Assembly: GCA_944739405.2 (NCBI GenBank) | Contig: OX123182.2 | Coordinates: forward strand, 99,502,051 to 99,566,050 | DNA length: 64,000 nt | Source: Euclidia mi | Lineage: Eukaryota > Arthropoda > Insecta > Lepidoptera > Erebidae | Direction: 5' to 3' | Shown here: positions 1 through 10,339 of the stretch, in pieces | Position numbering within the stretch: the first letter of the stretch is position 1 | Layout of the letters: every line of letters begins with the position of its first letter | Position numbers and translations under genes: made by a program | Notes under the pieces: generated by a model | Database searches by the model: none | What the model was told of the DNA's origin: nothing | Seen by the model: only the letters and a program-made list of their open reading frames with translations

Positions 1-259
1 ACTTTTTAGAAATATTGACGTCAGATCACTTTAATTTTATTTGTAGATTATTCGTTTTTTTATATTAGTATGAGACCGTTTATACATGCCATGTTACTCA
101 TCGACCATTAATACGTCATAATAATACAAAAAATAAACAATATTTACCACTTGTGCACTGGGCAATTGTTTTCCTTAAACGCACGCGCGGGGCACAGGTG
201 TAGCGCATCAAGTTCTGGGACGATTTTTGCGCACGTCCTTATGCCGATCTAATAGGCAT
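1..259. repeat. Partial copy of a piggyBac-associated repeat, direct repeat of 1475-1733
   Basis: Positions 1-259 and 1475-1733 align with only a handful of differences. The second copy lies inside the TTAA-flanked piggyBac-like element at 871-1874, so this one is probably a piece of a second copy cut by the window edge. It contains the motif CACGCGCGGGGCACAGGTGT, which also resembles the subterminal sequence of that element. The match stops at base 259, where a different dispersed repeat begins. Confidence 0.7.
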
Positions 260-505
260 AGCGACAAATTACGGCCTATATAGCTGGATACCCTACAGTC
301 AAGTAATCGATTACAGAAAATCAACAGATGACAAAACTATAGCGAAATAAAAAAAAATAAAGAGTACTCTAGAAATAAAACAAAATGTATGTTCCTTTAT
401 TCTCTCGTCTCAGTTAAGACATAATATAAGGCCTATCCATCTGTATGCCCTGCAGGCAAGTAAATCGTCGTATGTCCAGCTTATTCTTAGTATATTTATT
501 TTACT
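260..505. repeat. Dispersed repeat family X, degraded copy
   Basis: This stretch shares an ordered set of short blocks (AGCTGGATRCCCTACAG, AAAATGTATGTTCCTTTATT, CTCTCGTCTCAGTT) with 16930-17090 and 61500-61660. A further block (GTAAATCGTCRTATGTCCAG) recurs at about 17955. It has no coding potential I can support. It is an unclassified interspersed repeat. Confidence 0.5.
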
Positions 506-506
506 A

Positions 507-690
507 CTAGAGGACGCCAGCAGCTACGCCTGCAATTTTTCTTAATTTACCCGTTTTGGCGGATCCCGTGGGAATTTCGGGAAATCCCTTCTTAGTGCAC
601 CCCTACGGTCCCCGAGGAACATACATGCCAAATTTCAGCTTCCTGCGCCTAATAGTTTCGGCTGTAGCGTGTCTGTCAGTCAGTCAGTAA
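507..690 (-). mobile_element. Helitron-like 3' end fragment
   Basis: On the minus strand the element ends in CTAG followed by T, as Helitrons do. The same end with the adjacent CAGGCGTAGC-type sequence is found at 6134 and 19592. This copy and 6134-6340 are collinear over about 180 bases down to a TCAGTCAGTCAGTAACG block. The 5' TC end is missing here because the sequence passes into another repeat at about 695. Confidence 0.5.
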
Positions 691-694
691 CGCT

Positions 695-870
695 TTTAGG
701 GCTCCGTACCTAAAAGGTAAAAAACGGGACCCTATTACTAAGCCTCCGCTGTCTGTCTGTCCGTCTGTCTGTCTATCTGTCACCAGGCTATATCTCGTAA
801 ACCGTGATAGCTAGAAAACTGAAATTTTCACAAATTATGAATATATGATAAAAATAAAAAAATGAAAATA
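695..870. repeat. Interspersed repeat, left half (split by piggyBac at a TTAA)
   Basis: The sequence GGGCTCCGTACC through a CTGT-rich block and ACCGTGATAGCTAGA looks like a common lepidopteran interspersed repeat. It stops at the TTAA at 871. The right half appears to resume after 1874 with AAGGGGGTCCCATA. No coding region is visible. Confidence 0.45.
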
Positions 871-1874
871 TTAACACTAGAGTGCACGCGCCCATTTATA
901 CTCCTTGAGTGCACGCGCGGGCTACAGATGTAGCCCATTTTGTAGATCAATTATTTCTATGAAGTAGTAAACAAATTAATAAACCTCATTATTTAATTTA
1001 AAGATATGTTTATTATAATCAGAATGGAACAAAAAATTAACCACGACTTGTCTTCTTAATTATAATATCAAACATGTACTAAAACTACTTGAAAATCATC
1101 AATATTTTATAGGCCTGAGATGACATAGTCTTATTTTCATTTAGGAACATAATATTTACCTTAAAGTTTATCACTAGCAATGGCTATTAACCACATAATT
1201 AGATAATTCGCAATAGACTGTTCTATTGGCGAGCAATCAGGACACACACCTTCCTGATGTTCACGACAAATTCGGCTCATACATTTGCTGCATTGCTTGT
1301 GTGCGCTGCAGAATAAATACCAACCAACTCCTCCCCGAATAGGCATATTTTGTCGCTGGGGATGTTCTTTTAATCCTGTAGTAGCCTGCCTTTCAGTTTG
1401 ATAACTCTTGGTTCCTATATTTTGCTGGGAAACACGACGCTCAACTGGCACACGATCTTGTTAGATAGAATTACACTTTTTAGAAATATTGACGTCAGAT
1501 CACTTTAATTTTATTTGTAGATTATTCGTTTTTTTATATTAGTATGAGACCGTTTATACATGCCATGTTACTCATCGACCATTAATACGTCATAATAATA
1601 CAAAAAATAAACAATATTTACCACTTGTGCACTGGGCAATTGTTTTCCTTAAACGCACGCGCGGGGCACAGGTGTAGCCCATCAAGTTCTAGGACGATTT
1701 TTGCAAACGTCCTTATGCCGATCTAATAGGCATTCTACTAGTAGGAGCGGGGAGAACCAATCGAGGAATACACAAGACGATTGTGCTGTGGCATACCTAG
1801 TTCCACCAATATATGACAATATTACATCCTGGGCTACATAATATATGTAGCCCACGCATGTACTCTAGTGTTAA
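871..1874 (-). mobile_element. piggyBac-like element, internally deleted, TTAA-flanked
   Basis: TTAA occurs at 871-874 and 1871-1874. The element ends are inverted: CACTAGAGTGCACGCG on the left and, read from the right, CACTAGAGTACATGCG, with two mismatches in 16. Just inside each end is a short palindrome of the form GGGCTACA...TGTAGCCC. TTAA target duplication is the hallmark of the piggyBac superfamily. At about 1 kb it is far shorter than an autonomous element of about 2.4 kb and keeps only the 3' part of the transposase (1161-1451, minus strand). Confidence 0.8.
1161..1451 (-). pseudogene. piggyBac transposase C-terminal cysteine-rich domain remnant
   Basis: The minus-strand frame has a cysteine/histidine cluster CSKCMSRICREH followed by CPDC. 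This is the arrangement at the C-terminus of piggyBac-family transposases, a zinc-binding domain that contacts the element ends. The catalytic DDD core is missing, so the remnant cannot encode a working transposase. It ends about 290 bases from the left end of the element, as expected for a gene reading leftwards. About 23 residues follow the last cysteine, longer than in the classical family. Confidence 0.75.
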
Positions 1875-1934
1875 AAGGGGGTCCCATATAAAAAACGAAT
1901 TTTGTTTCGTATTTTTTGCCTGATAAATATTTTA

Positions 1935-2030
1935 TTAAAGACTGGCAAGATATGGTAAAAGACAGGGACCAGTGGAAGAATGTGGGGGAGACCTTTGCCC
2001 AACATTGGGACAGCAATGGTTAAAAAAAAA
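1935..2030 (+). mobile_element. RTE-like LINE 3' end, severely 5'-truncated
   Basis: A plus-strand frame reads DWQDMVKDRDQWKNVGETFA and then a stop, followed by an A-rich tail at 2021-2040. This matches the last residues of RTE-like non-LTR reverse transcriptases common in Lepidoptera. Only about 95 bases are present, so it is a dead-on-arrival insertion. Confidence 0.55.
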
Positions 2031-2039
2031 ATAAAAAAA

Positions 2040-2335
2040 ATTTTTGCTCAAAATTACTAACTGTAACAGGTAGATGCTTTAAATTTTCACAGAATATGTA
2101 GTTGCATATTACCTATCAAAATAAATAATTAAATAAAAGAAAGCAAATAATAAAGGGAGGCTACCATACAGGAAACGTATTTTTTAAGCAATTTGTTACT
2201 CGATCTCAATAAATAGGTAGAAACTTAAAAAGTATTTAAGTATACATACAACGAACGTGATTTTCTTTTATAGATGATGGTACGGAACCCTTCGTGCGCG
2301 ATTCTGACTCGCACTTGGCCAATTTTTTTTATAAG
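2040..2335. repeat. Continuation of the interspersed repeat found at 695-870
   Basis: The sequence contains GGTACGGAACCCTTCGTGCG and the GCACTTGGCC block typical of the same lepidopteran repeat class. No gene is seen. Confidence 0.4.
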
Positions 2336-2339
2336 CACA

Positions 2340-2579
2340 CTAGCCGTTTCCCGTGGTTTCACCCGCGTCCTGAGGGAACTACTTCACGTAGCCGAAAAAC
2401 CCAAATATCTTACGGATCCCTATTTCTCTAAAATAAAATATAGCCTATGTTACTCGCAGATAATGTAGCTTTCTAATGGTGAAAGAATTTTTTAAATCGG
2501 TCCACTAGTTTTTGAGTTTTTCCATTACAAACAAACAAACAAAACTACAATTTTTTCCTCTTTATAATATTAGTGTAGA
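2340..2579 (-). mobile_element. Short non-autonomous Helitron
   Basis: Read on the minus strand it begins A|TCTACACTAATATTATAAA and ends CTAG|T, so it sits between A and T with no target duplication. This is the insertion rule for Helitrons. It is about 240 bases long and non-coding. A homologous 5' end occurs at 32259. Confidence 0.6.
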
Positions 2580-2589
2580 TGTAGATACC

Positions 2590-3075
2590 GTTACACAGGC
2601 AGGCAAAAATAGATTTTTTTTCATTCTCTTTCGTTTCCCTTTAGTAGATAATATGTTTATCATAGTAATAACAGCACATTCACATAATAATAATGCAACT
2701 AAGTATTTAAAATATGTTCCGTAGGGTACATCATCAATTGTTTTTTGTATTTTATACTTTGGCATGTTATGTTGCATATAGACAAGCTTTACTAATAACT
2801 ATATGATAGCTAATAATATTTTCATCCATTATTGTATTTTTAGTTGAAGTTATATAGCTCAATGTCAATAAGGATAACATTTTATTGTAAAATGAATTAA
2901 TTTTCAATATATATCATGTGTGTTAGCCTCAGTTACCTAATGTTTTATACATAGCAATATCTCAGCATCACAGCAGATTTCAAGTATTGGCGATTGAATG
3001 AAATTGTATATTTTGGCACAAATATCGCAATCTTACCTTTACAAGATAATACAACAATATTATCAAAAATGGAAA
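2590..3075. other. AT-rich intergenic stretch, no feature recognised
   Basis: The stretch is AT-rich (for example around 2780-3000) with no long frame, no splice-site pair and no repeat that I can match elsewhere in the window. Confidence 0.4.
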
Positions 3076-3079
3076 AAGT

Positions 3080-3632
3080 AAGAGCGGGTTCACATTAGGT
3101 CGGACCGATAGTTTTATCGGGCCGACGGACGTGTCGGATGCATATTGGCACATGTATTTCAATAGCGCCGTTCACATTAGGGCGACCCGATAAAACTATC
3201 GGAGACAACAGTTTCACCGGACGTTCAGCCACGATTTCTGTCGGATCGGGCGTAATATTGGCGTACTAGCAAGTATAGCGCTGTTCACATTTGTCGTCGC
3301 GGAGCGGGAGAGCCACCTCGCCCGATCCCCTCCCACCCGCACGCTCCCCGCTCTTGGCACTCGCGCGCGCGTGTAGTAGTATACATTGTATAATCTATGC
3401 GTGTAGTTTCGTCAGCGTGTATGCAGGGTAGATACATACGTTTAAACATGGAGGGTGAAATTATTAATATAGAAGTATTGATTTCTCTCGTGGAAGAAGC
3501 AACGGCCGGCGACGGTAACGACACGCCAGTGTTCACATTAAGTCGGATCGGCAGCCTCTAGTGTGAACAGCAACACCCGACAGCCGGTCAGCGGTAAAAC
3601 TGTCGGTCCGACCTAATGTGAACCAGGCCTTA
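3080..3632. mobile_element. MITE with TTCACATTAGGTCGGACC inverted ends
   Basis: The left end contains GGTTCACATTAGGTCGGACC and the right end has the reverse complement at about 3603-3624, followed by AGGCCTTAGG. Three further copies of TTCACATT or its variants lie inside, at about 3174, 3285 and 3532, giving an internally repeated structure. There is no transposase frame. The target duplication cannot be fixed: the flanks read TAA on one side and TTA on the other. Confidence 0.6.
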
Positions 3633-3779
3633 GGTATTTTAGTGAAATATATAGATAGGTACATGGCGAATAACCAAACCTTACGCGCGAGTCACTTGAG
3701 TTTTTTTTAGTTACGTGATAATCTTGATATATTGTTACGTTCTGTTAGTTACAATAATGTTAGATAATGACCGTCATCC

Positions 3780-5030
3780 TAATAAATTGATATTTATTCA
3801 AATATATACAATGCTGAGTACCTACTATTTAACAAGAGGTAATCTACAAATAAAGATAAATGTTGTTAAAACTAACTAGGACTAAGTGGCTATTTACACA
3901 TAAATTAAAACAATAATTTCTATACTTAAATAACTAACAAATAAAAGGAAATACATAAAAAAAGTAAAAGCAGAATTTAAAGGGCGTCATGGAAATCCTC
4001 CACATCGCCATCAATTGGAAGCGTGCCCAGAATGCTGGCAGCATTGCCACGTTGTATGGCAATGCTGATCTTTTGTGCCAAATACAGGCCAGCCTTCTGG
4101 TCACGCGAGGCGTCAACAAGTCTCTTTGAAAGATCTCTAAAAAGAGATCTCGCACTTGGACCCCATGGTCCCAACGTTTCAACTCCAAACGGCTCAAATA
4201 CATAATCCCCTACTAGATTTATGTATTTGCGCCTTTTGAGAGTCTCCGCTGAAGCAGCAGCAGCGCCCGCACAACCCGCTGTGCTAGGAAGATGAGATGG
4301 CGAAAGGGTGTCGACACATGTTGCGTCCCACACCAAAGGCCTACCCAGCTTCCATGGCAGTAAAGACATACCGTCTGGTCTCTTACCATCGTCGCGTGCC
4401 AAGCCCTGAGGTTCAAGTTAGGCTGGAACGCCAGCGGTGACAAGAGCCCGACGAAGTATGTCATTGAGGTTGGCGTGTCGTGAAATACGACGTGCGCTCC
4501 TGCTACATGACATACCATGGTGACCAAGGCTGTCGACAGCCTCTCCACAGTGACAGCGATGTGGAGAAACACATGACGCACCTAAACGAAGGCAAGAAGC
4601 AATGCGGAAGGTCGTATCGTCCAACATGGTACCTATGTTGGACGATGGCAGTGCCTGAAGCCAAAGCCCTGACTCCCACTCTCCCACAGCCAGCAAACGA
4701 GCACGCTCTGCAGCATTGGACGACGTACTTAAGAGATTTTCTCGTACCACACTGCAAAGCGGCCCGTCCCACTGCCTCTGAGAAGATGGGATTCGGGGTA
4801 ACTCGGTGCTTGGACAAGCCATTCTCCATGCATTCATGGCATCGGTCTTACACGGCACCTCAGAATTGACCAGTGTGGGTGCTAAAATTTTCCTGGTCAA
4901 TTATTCAGTGCTGTGGACCGAGGACAGGAATGCTGGTAAGCTTACGTCAGTAATTTTGCGAACGCCAAGGCCGCCCAGGCGTACAGGCAAGGACGCCTGT
5001 AGCCACACTCGGTCGTTCAGGGCCAGATAA
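3780..5030 (-). mobile_element. Non-LTR retrotransposon 3' part with restriction-like endonuclease
   Basis: The coding part runs on the minus strand from 5030 to 3977. An AT-rich 3' tail with AATAAA follows, to about 3780. The 5' side is truncated: a 32-bp tandem repeat begins at 5030-5045. Details of the protein are in the pseudogene entry. Confidence 0.6.
3977..5030 (-). pseudogene. Reverse transcriptase C-terminus with zinc knuckle and RLE-like motif
   Basis: One minus-strand frame is open across the region apart from two nonsense codons, a TAA at 4901-4903 and a TAA at 4418-4420. It contains a knuckle CHCGEAVDSLGHHGMSC followed by RRISRH. About 35 residues later comes RPDG, 13 residues, WDAT, then KRRKY. 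A Cys/His knuckle followed by PD...D...K is the layout of the C-terminal restriction-like endonuclease of R2-type non-LTR retrotransposons, which nicks target DNA to prime reverse transcription. The polymerase core is absent (5' truncation). The same domain pair is familiar from many animal mobile-element proteins, so the mobile origin is firm, but the clade assignment is inference. Confidence 0.65.
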
Positions 5031-5044
5031 TTATTAATATAATG

Positions 5045-5166
5045 TTAGATAATTATTTTAACTTAAAAAAATAATGTTTAATAATTATTTTAACTTAAAA
5101 AAATAATGTTTAATAATTATTTTAACTTAAAAAAATAATGTTTAATAATTATTTTAACTTAAAAAA
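5045..5166. repeat. 32-bp tandem repeat, about 4 copies
   Basis: The motif ACTTAAAAAAATAATG recurs with its start at 5061, 5093, 5125 and 5157, an exact period of 32. Copies are nearly identical, so expansion is recent. The array begins where the retrotransposon at 3780-5030 is truncated. Confidence 0.9.
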
Positions 5167-5169
5167 TTG

Positions 5170-5740
5170 TATTTTTGGTAAGCCTTATGAAACCGTCACA
5201 TAAATATACTTTCAATGCATGCAATGCCATAGGTACTGTTGTAAATTACGCCCACAAAAAGAGCAATGCGATGGAGCTGTGCTATGTCCGTAAAATGCTC
5301 CCATAGTGCCATACCTCACACTTCGTAGATTGATACGAGGAAGTCAAGTGCCATTGGAACGTTGATTTAACGTTGATATTTAGGCCAAGTGATATTACGC
5401 TAATTGGAAATTTACTAATTATATTAACATAATTACCAAGTAAAGATCATCTATGTTCAGCGTTCGTGCTAGAGAATAAAATAATAGTGTTACAATATCT
5501 ATAATGTAACACTATTATTTTTATAAAACACTCTAGTACCTATTTGTTTCAAAAAGATGAACCCGGTAAACTACAAGTACCTACGTTAATCTTGAAACAA
5601 GCTTTTAAAGCATAAAAATTGTGTTATCAAGTTACAAGTTTATTGCAAAAGTTTAAAAAAATAATTTTATGTTATGCTTTCAGTGCATTAATTCGTTACT
5701 TTTTAGAAAATATTTTATTTTGGCGATATAATTATGTATT
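5170..5740. other. Unassigned AT-rich sequence with one hairpin
   Basis: No gene is seen. A 16-bp inverted repeat, arms 5479-5494 and 5505-5520 with a 10-base loop, is the only structure noted. The block AAATATACTTTCAAT with GTAAATTACG at 5200-5250 recurs at about 20520-20560, so part of it is dispersed repeat. Confidence 0.4.
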
Positions 5741-5744
5741 ATTT

Positions 5745-5830
5745 TATCATCATCATCATCGGCCCTGTAATACACTGTCCCACTGCTGGGCACGGGCCGG
5801 GACGATCTCCAGAGGCATTTTTTTTTCGTG
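5745..5830 (-). mobile_element. RTE-like LINE 3' tail fragment
   Basis: The plus strand reads ATCATCATCATC then CACTGTCCCACTGCTGGGCA. Its reverse complement, a CCCAGCAGTGGGAC core before a (GATGAT)n tail, is the typical 3' terminus of RTE-like LINEs in Lepidoptera. It is very short and non-functional. Confidence 0.55.
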
Positions 5831-6133
5831 TCTCGCGGGATAAAACTATTTTATAATCGAAAAAGTTTTCAAAATATCTTTTTATAGACAGTTCGATGTC
5901 TAATCTACATGGTACAAGGCTAATATTATGAATAAGTTTATTTTGATTATTAAAAAAAATTCTTAAACCCTAAAATCCTGATAGCTCTGGGTTGACCCGA
6001 CCCAACTCCTGATTGAATGAAAAAAATATTTTATAACTTTTTAATGAGAAGTATCACATCAAAGCAACTTATTTATATTACATAACAAATAGTTAATCTT
6101 CATAGTAATAAAATATTTTAGTTATATTAACAA
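5831..6133. other. AT-rich intergenic stretch, nothing recognised
   Basis: No open frame, repeat match or structured element was found. Confidence 0.4.
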
Positions 6134-6340
6134 CTAGAGGACGCCAGCAGCTACGCCTGCATTTTTTTTTAATTTACCCGTTTTGGCCGATCGCGGGGGA
6201 ATTTCGGGAAATCCCTTCTTAGTGCACCTCTACGGTCCCCAAGGAACATACATGCCAAATTTCAGCTTCCTGCACCCAATAGTTTCGGCTGTAGCGTGTT
6301 TGTCAGTCAGTCAGTAACGAAAGGATTTTATATATTAAGA
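6134..6340 (-). mobile_element. Complete short Helitron (207 bp)
   Basis: Minus strand: A|TCTTAATATATAAAATCC at the 5' end and CCTCTAG|T at the 3' end. Both termini and the A/T insertion point are present. Homologous partial copies lie at 507-690 and 19592-19760. It is non-coding and must be mobilised in trans. Confidence 0.6.
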
Positions 6341-6389
6341 TAATTTTGCCACAATTTGAATTTAAAATCGTGACCGGGCATTTTATGTC

Positions 6390-7277
6390 ATCGCTCTGCG
6401 CTGAGGGAAAACATCGCGCTCATCCCTAGTTACGCGTTATAGACACTCTACTCCCCTCCCGCGGGGCAACGTCAGTAGTGGTCTAACCGCCGAGGAGGAT
6501 ACTCCGTGTGATACACGTTCCCGCGTTCCAACGTTACGAAGGTAAGTTTATGATTGCTCTGGATTTGGTTTTCGAATTTTATGATTGTTATAGCATGTTA
6601 TTTAAATTCAGTAGTAAGCCTGTGAATGCGTTTGTTATGTGAATTAACACAATCACAACTTTCTATTGCTTTTAAATTCGGCTATATTTATGATTTGTGA
6701 CTTTTCCTGATCGCTATGGCTCTGATTGCTCTGTCCAAAAAGACAGAGCGATGATATTTTGCATTACTTGTGCGTTATAAATCTGTTTTAAGTAGTAGTA
6801 CCCGACTGTAACAATGACAAACGATGAACTATGCATATAACATTTAATTTATTTCATTTAATAACTATGCCAAAAGTTGTTTTTTTTTGTAGTTATGTAA
6901 TTTGTTTTCATTAAATTATTTTTTATAAAAGATTCTTATTTTTGATATGTGTGACGGATAATATGCCTTGAATTTTCTAATATAATACATTTCTCTTACT
7001 GATCTTGTTAAACGTACACTGAATATGACTGATAACGGTTAAATAAATAATATTGTATCAATATTTGTATTTTTGTTTCAATGATTTCAACATTTGTGAT
7101 TGCTCTGGCACCAATTATGATTGCTCTGGTCGCGAAATTTTTTGAACTTTAATATTTCCGTAACTGTTTGTGTTAATTGATGGCCAATAGTAAAAACCTA
7201 CCACTTGAATATCATTCTTTTAAATGAGATACATAATTACCATTAAATATCAATATCTGAAAAGCATCAGAGCGATC
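6390..7277. other. Stretch with seven copies of the 9-mer ATYGCTCTG in both orientations
   Basis: Copies lie at 6390, 6553, 6725, 7099 and 7120 (plus) and at 6744 and 7269 (minus). The first and last point inwards from the two edges of the stretch. A strong donor-like AAGGTAAGT occurs at 6539-6547, after a GC-richer 140-base segment. Subterminal repeats of a non-autonomous DNA transposon or clustered binding sites are both possible. There is no coding frame. Confidence 0.35.
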
Positions 7278-7289
7278 ACACGAATACGC

Positions 7290-7912
7290 TCGTTTTGGAG
7301 ATTGATCCGGCCACGGGTTCTCACTGTGAGAAGGGTTAGGCCATAGCCTACCACGCTGGCCAAGTGCGGGTTGGCAGACTTCACATGTCTTTCGAGAACA
7401 TTATGGAGAACTCTGAGACATGCAGGTTTTCTTCACGATGTTTTCCTTCACCGTTAAGCAAGTAGTAGTTGTCAAGGTAGTAGAGTCTTGCTGATTTCGG
7501 CATGAATGGGCCGGCTCGACCGGGGAAGTACTACCCTCTCACAGAAAATCGACGTAAAGTAACAGTACCTAAACTGTTGCGTTTCGTTCGGTGAGTGAGA
7601 GTGCCGGAGGCCCTATCCCTTATTCCTTCTCCCTGATCCCACTCCTCATCCTATCCCTTTTCCCAACCCCAAGGGGCGGCAACGCACTTGTCACTCCTGT
7701 GGTGTTGCTTGTGTCCATGGGCGGCGGTAATTGCTTACCATCAGGCAATCCGTCGGCTCGTTTGCCGCCTATTACCATAAAAAAGCGATAATTAACAATT
7801 TAATACGCACATAACTTCGAAAAGTCATTAGTGCGCGCCGTGGATTCGAACCCGAGACCCTCTGCGTAGCAGTCCGTCGATCTCTCCACTGGGCTATCGC
7901 TACTTTATAATT
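7290..7912 (-). mobile_element. tRNA-derived SINE, split by another retroelement
   Basis: The minus strand from 7912 starts with a tRNA-like head: A-box-like TAGCCCAGTGG and B-box GGTTCGAATCC, with CTACGCAGAGGGTCTCGGG between them. After the insertion at 7459-7790 the body resumes (GTGAAGGAAAACATCGTGA... to about 7290). The uninterrupted relative at 24985-25262 shows that the two halves belong together. It would be transcribed by RNA polymerase III and mobilised by a LINE. Confidence 0.75.
7459..7792 (+). mobile_element. Short retroelement sharing its 3' tail with a LINE
   Basis: It ends in an A-tail (CATAAAAAA). About the last 110 bases, from GGCAACGCACTTGT through GTGTCCATGGGCGGCGGTAA to GTTTGCCNCCTAT, match the 3' end of the LINE at 25470-26362. 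A near-identical copy lies inverted at 60905-61215. The 5' part is unrelated to the LINE and has no protein frame. It looks like a SINE-type parasite of that LINE, inserted in the SINE at 7290-7912. Confidence 0.6.
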
Positions 7913-8454
7913 CATAATTAAGATAAAAAATATTTCATATTTCTTTATTTTTGTTTATACTTCGTTCGAACTACTCGCTATAAAATAATATATTATCATT
8001 TATATTTCTATAAACGGAATTTATTGATATTCCGTTATATAAATATCAAATCAAAGCTTTATTAGAAACAATCTCTGTTATTTAAGAGTTTTATTCACAT
8101 CGCATGACCGATTCTTTTCATAAAGCATAATATGGAGGAATTATTTATTCTACTGTATCGTTATAATAGCCTTAGTGACGCGTAGCCACGAGATGATTAA
8201 TATGTGGCCCGCTGCCCATAGTTTATACTTGTACAAGGCCTGTTATATCTATCAAAGATGGCGGAATAAGGAGGGCAAACAGAAAGGCTACATTATTTTG
8301 TAGACTTATTATAAAATCAGTGTGCTTAGTTATTTTCAGATGGTTAGGGCAATATCGAATGTGATAGGAAAAGTCTTTATTGCTGACTCATTTAGGATAA
8401 GATTTAATCTTTTAAGGCAATTTTGGCTCTAATATATTTTTTTTTATGTTGCAG

Positions 8455-8881
8455 GAGAATTAACATACAATCAAAATACGAAATGTAAAACCAGACTCAA
8501 AACATCAATTCTGCGACGAGTAGGAGTCGATCCTATAAAACGCAAAGCATTAGAAATGGCGAGGCGGTGGCTTAATTCACTGTTGATCATTTTCATCTTG
8601 ACGATTACCAAGCTCAATCTGGTCATGTCGACTGAGCCGTCTCTTCAGACTATGAGATTGAGACAATACAACGAGTTCGATGTTTGCGTACACACTTGTG
8701 CACCATTATATATGTATATGTACCGCGTCGTTGTGTTGCCTCCATCAACCACGCAAACCTCTACGTCATACGTGCATCCAACGACGTGCACCACTCACCC
8801 GTGTATGGACACACAGCGGCACGTCAGAAGTTGCCGTACGATTTCAATCCTTATTGCTGACGCTATTAGAACGGTAAAAAG
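8455..8881 (+). CDS. Candidate internal exon, hypothetical product
   Basis: A pyrimidine-rich tract ends in GCAG at 8451-8454 and a strong donor AAG|GTAAGTG follows at 8882. One frame is open across the whole 427 bases between them (from 8457), including MARRWLNSLLIIFILTITKL, a possible hydrophobic segment. I do not recognise the protein. The paralogue in block B is broken by a hairpin, stops and a SINE, and there a different frame is better preserved, so real coding is doubtful. It could equally be part of an unrecognised old transposon. Confidence 0.2.
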
Positions 8882-8999
8882 GTAAGTGTCTAGCTTGCAG
8901 AGTAGCCGTGTGTATTAGTAAGCAACTGTTTTAATAAAAATGTAAATAAATTATAAGTATTTTCAAAGTTTCACGGTTTTTGCACATACTTATACCACA

Positions 9000-10320
9000 G
9001 AATAAACAGTACTTACGTACAGAAGCACCACTTCTCAAACCAATTCATTGAAATTGCGACTCTTGCTACTAAGCAACAAAGTGCAATTCAGCTCGCATAA
9101 GCACTCAGTGCCTAATGCGATATTAACCTAACCGTTCCCGCTCTTTTCTAACATATAACGCTGTCGCTGTCAGGCGCGGAGTAACGCGCTAGCTGTCGCG
9201 CTAGGGTTGTCGACTTGCCGCTGCTACTATTATATTTATTCATCGTCTATCTACCTACTTGACCACGTACCTAATAATAAATAATCATCCTATAAGTATA
9301 TATCCAACTATTTGAGCTCGTAGAACAAAAACCGCAAAAATCTGGTCGTTTACATTTTCACTATACTAATTCTTAGTTATTTCCTAAACGCGTGGACCGA
9401 TTTACATGATTCAAACAGATAAAATGGTTTTTGAACTAGATTTTTAATTTGACACCATAATCGTTGGGATATCTCAACAAACAAAAAATCAAATTTTCAA
9501 GTTGCTCTCGTAAAATAAATAAAATCAAATTTTCAAGTCAACAACCCTTGCGCGGCGCGTCGGACGCCGGGCTTGGAAGCCGCACAAATGTGTAGGCACT
9601 TATCGCTGGAGGTACGGCCGAGTGAAGGAGGCCTGCTTATACCGTGTGTTGATATGCATTTGCAAATATTTCGTAAAATAAAATATCGTTATTTCGGTTA
9701 CAAACGAAATGGAGAATGCCGGTTTTTGTATGGAAGCCTGTACCGTTTGCTTTTTCATGAAATGGACATTTTTAGCCAGCTTGTGGTTTAATATTACCGT
9801 AGGCATGTACCGTCAGCGCTTTTGTTTTCGAAGCCGCAGTTCTGAGATTTTCACATAACATTATTTTTTTAAAATCCGCTATAAATATTGCAAAGGAAGG
9901 AATTTGACCTTGATATTAATTGTTTATAACAATTTCAATAACTGAATGATGTTACAAGTTAAAAAGAAACGTAGTTTCGACCCAGAGAATCAAACCTCAA
10001 CTCAACGGATAAAAACAAAATAATAACACAAACACGATCGATGCGTAGGCGACGTTGTGTGGGGTTGACATTTGACACTTTTGATAGTTGCTCAAGTTAT
10101 CAAATGTTACCCTGCAAGTGTTGCTATCTCGATTCAATTATATTTAAAATCGATATCACCTAAAAAACAATCGATTAATGAATAAATTGCTCAACCAAAG
10201 ACTGAAATCAAGTTAAGTAGCCAAATATGTATTTCTATTTAATAAAATGCGGAGGCGGTGAAGACGGCCGGCCAAGAGATGCGACGACGATTGACGTCAC
10301 AATTTTCAGGAGCGAATATA
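9000..10320. other. Block-A-specific stretch, nothing recognised
   Basis: This stretch is absent from block B, so it is either an insertion in A or a deletion in B. It holds GC-richer islands at about 9160-9220 and 9540-9640 but no frame, repeat or RNA that I can support. Confidence 0.4.
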
Positions 10321-10339
10321 CTACAATTACTGACTACAA

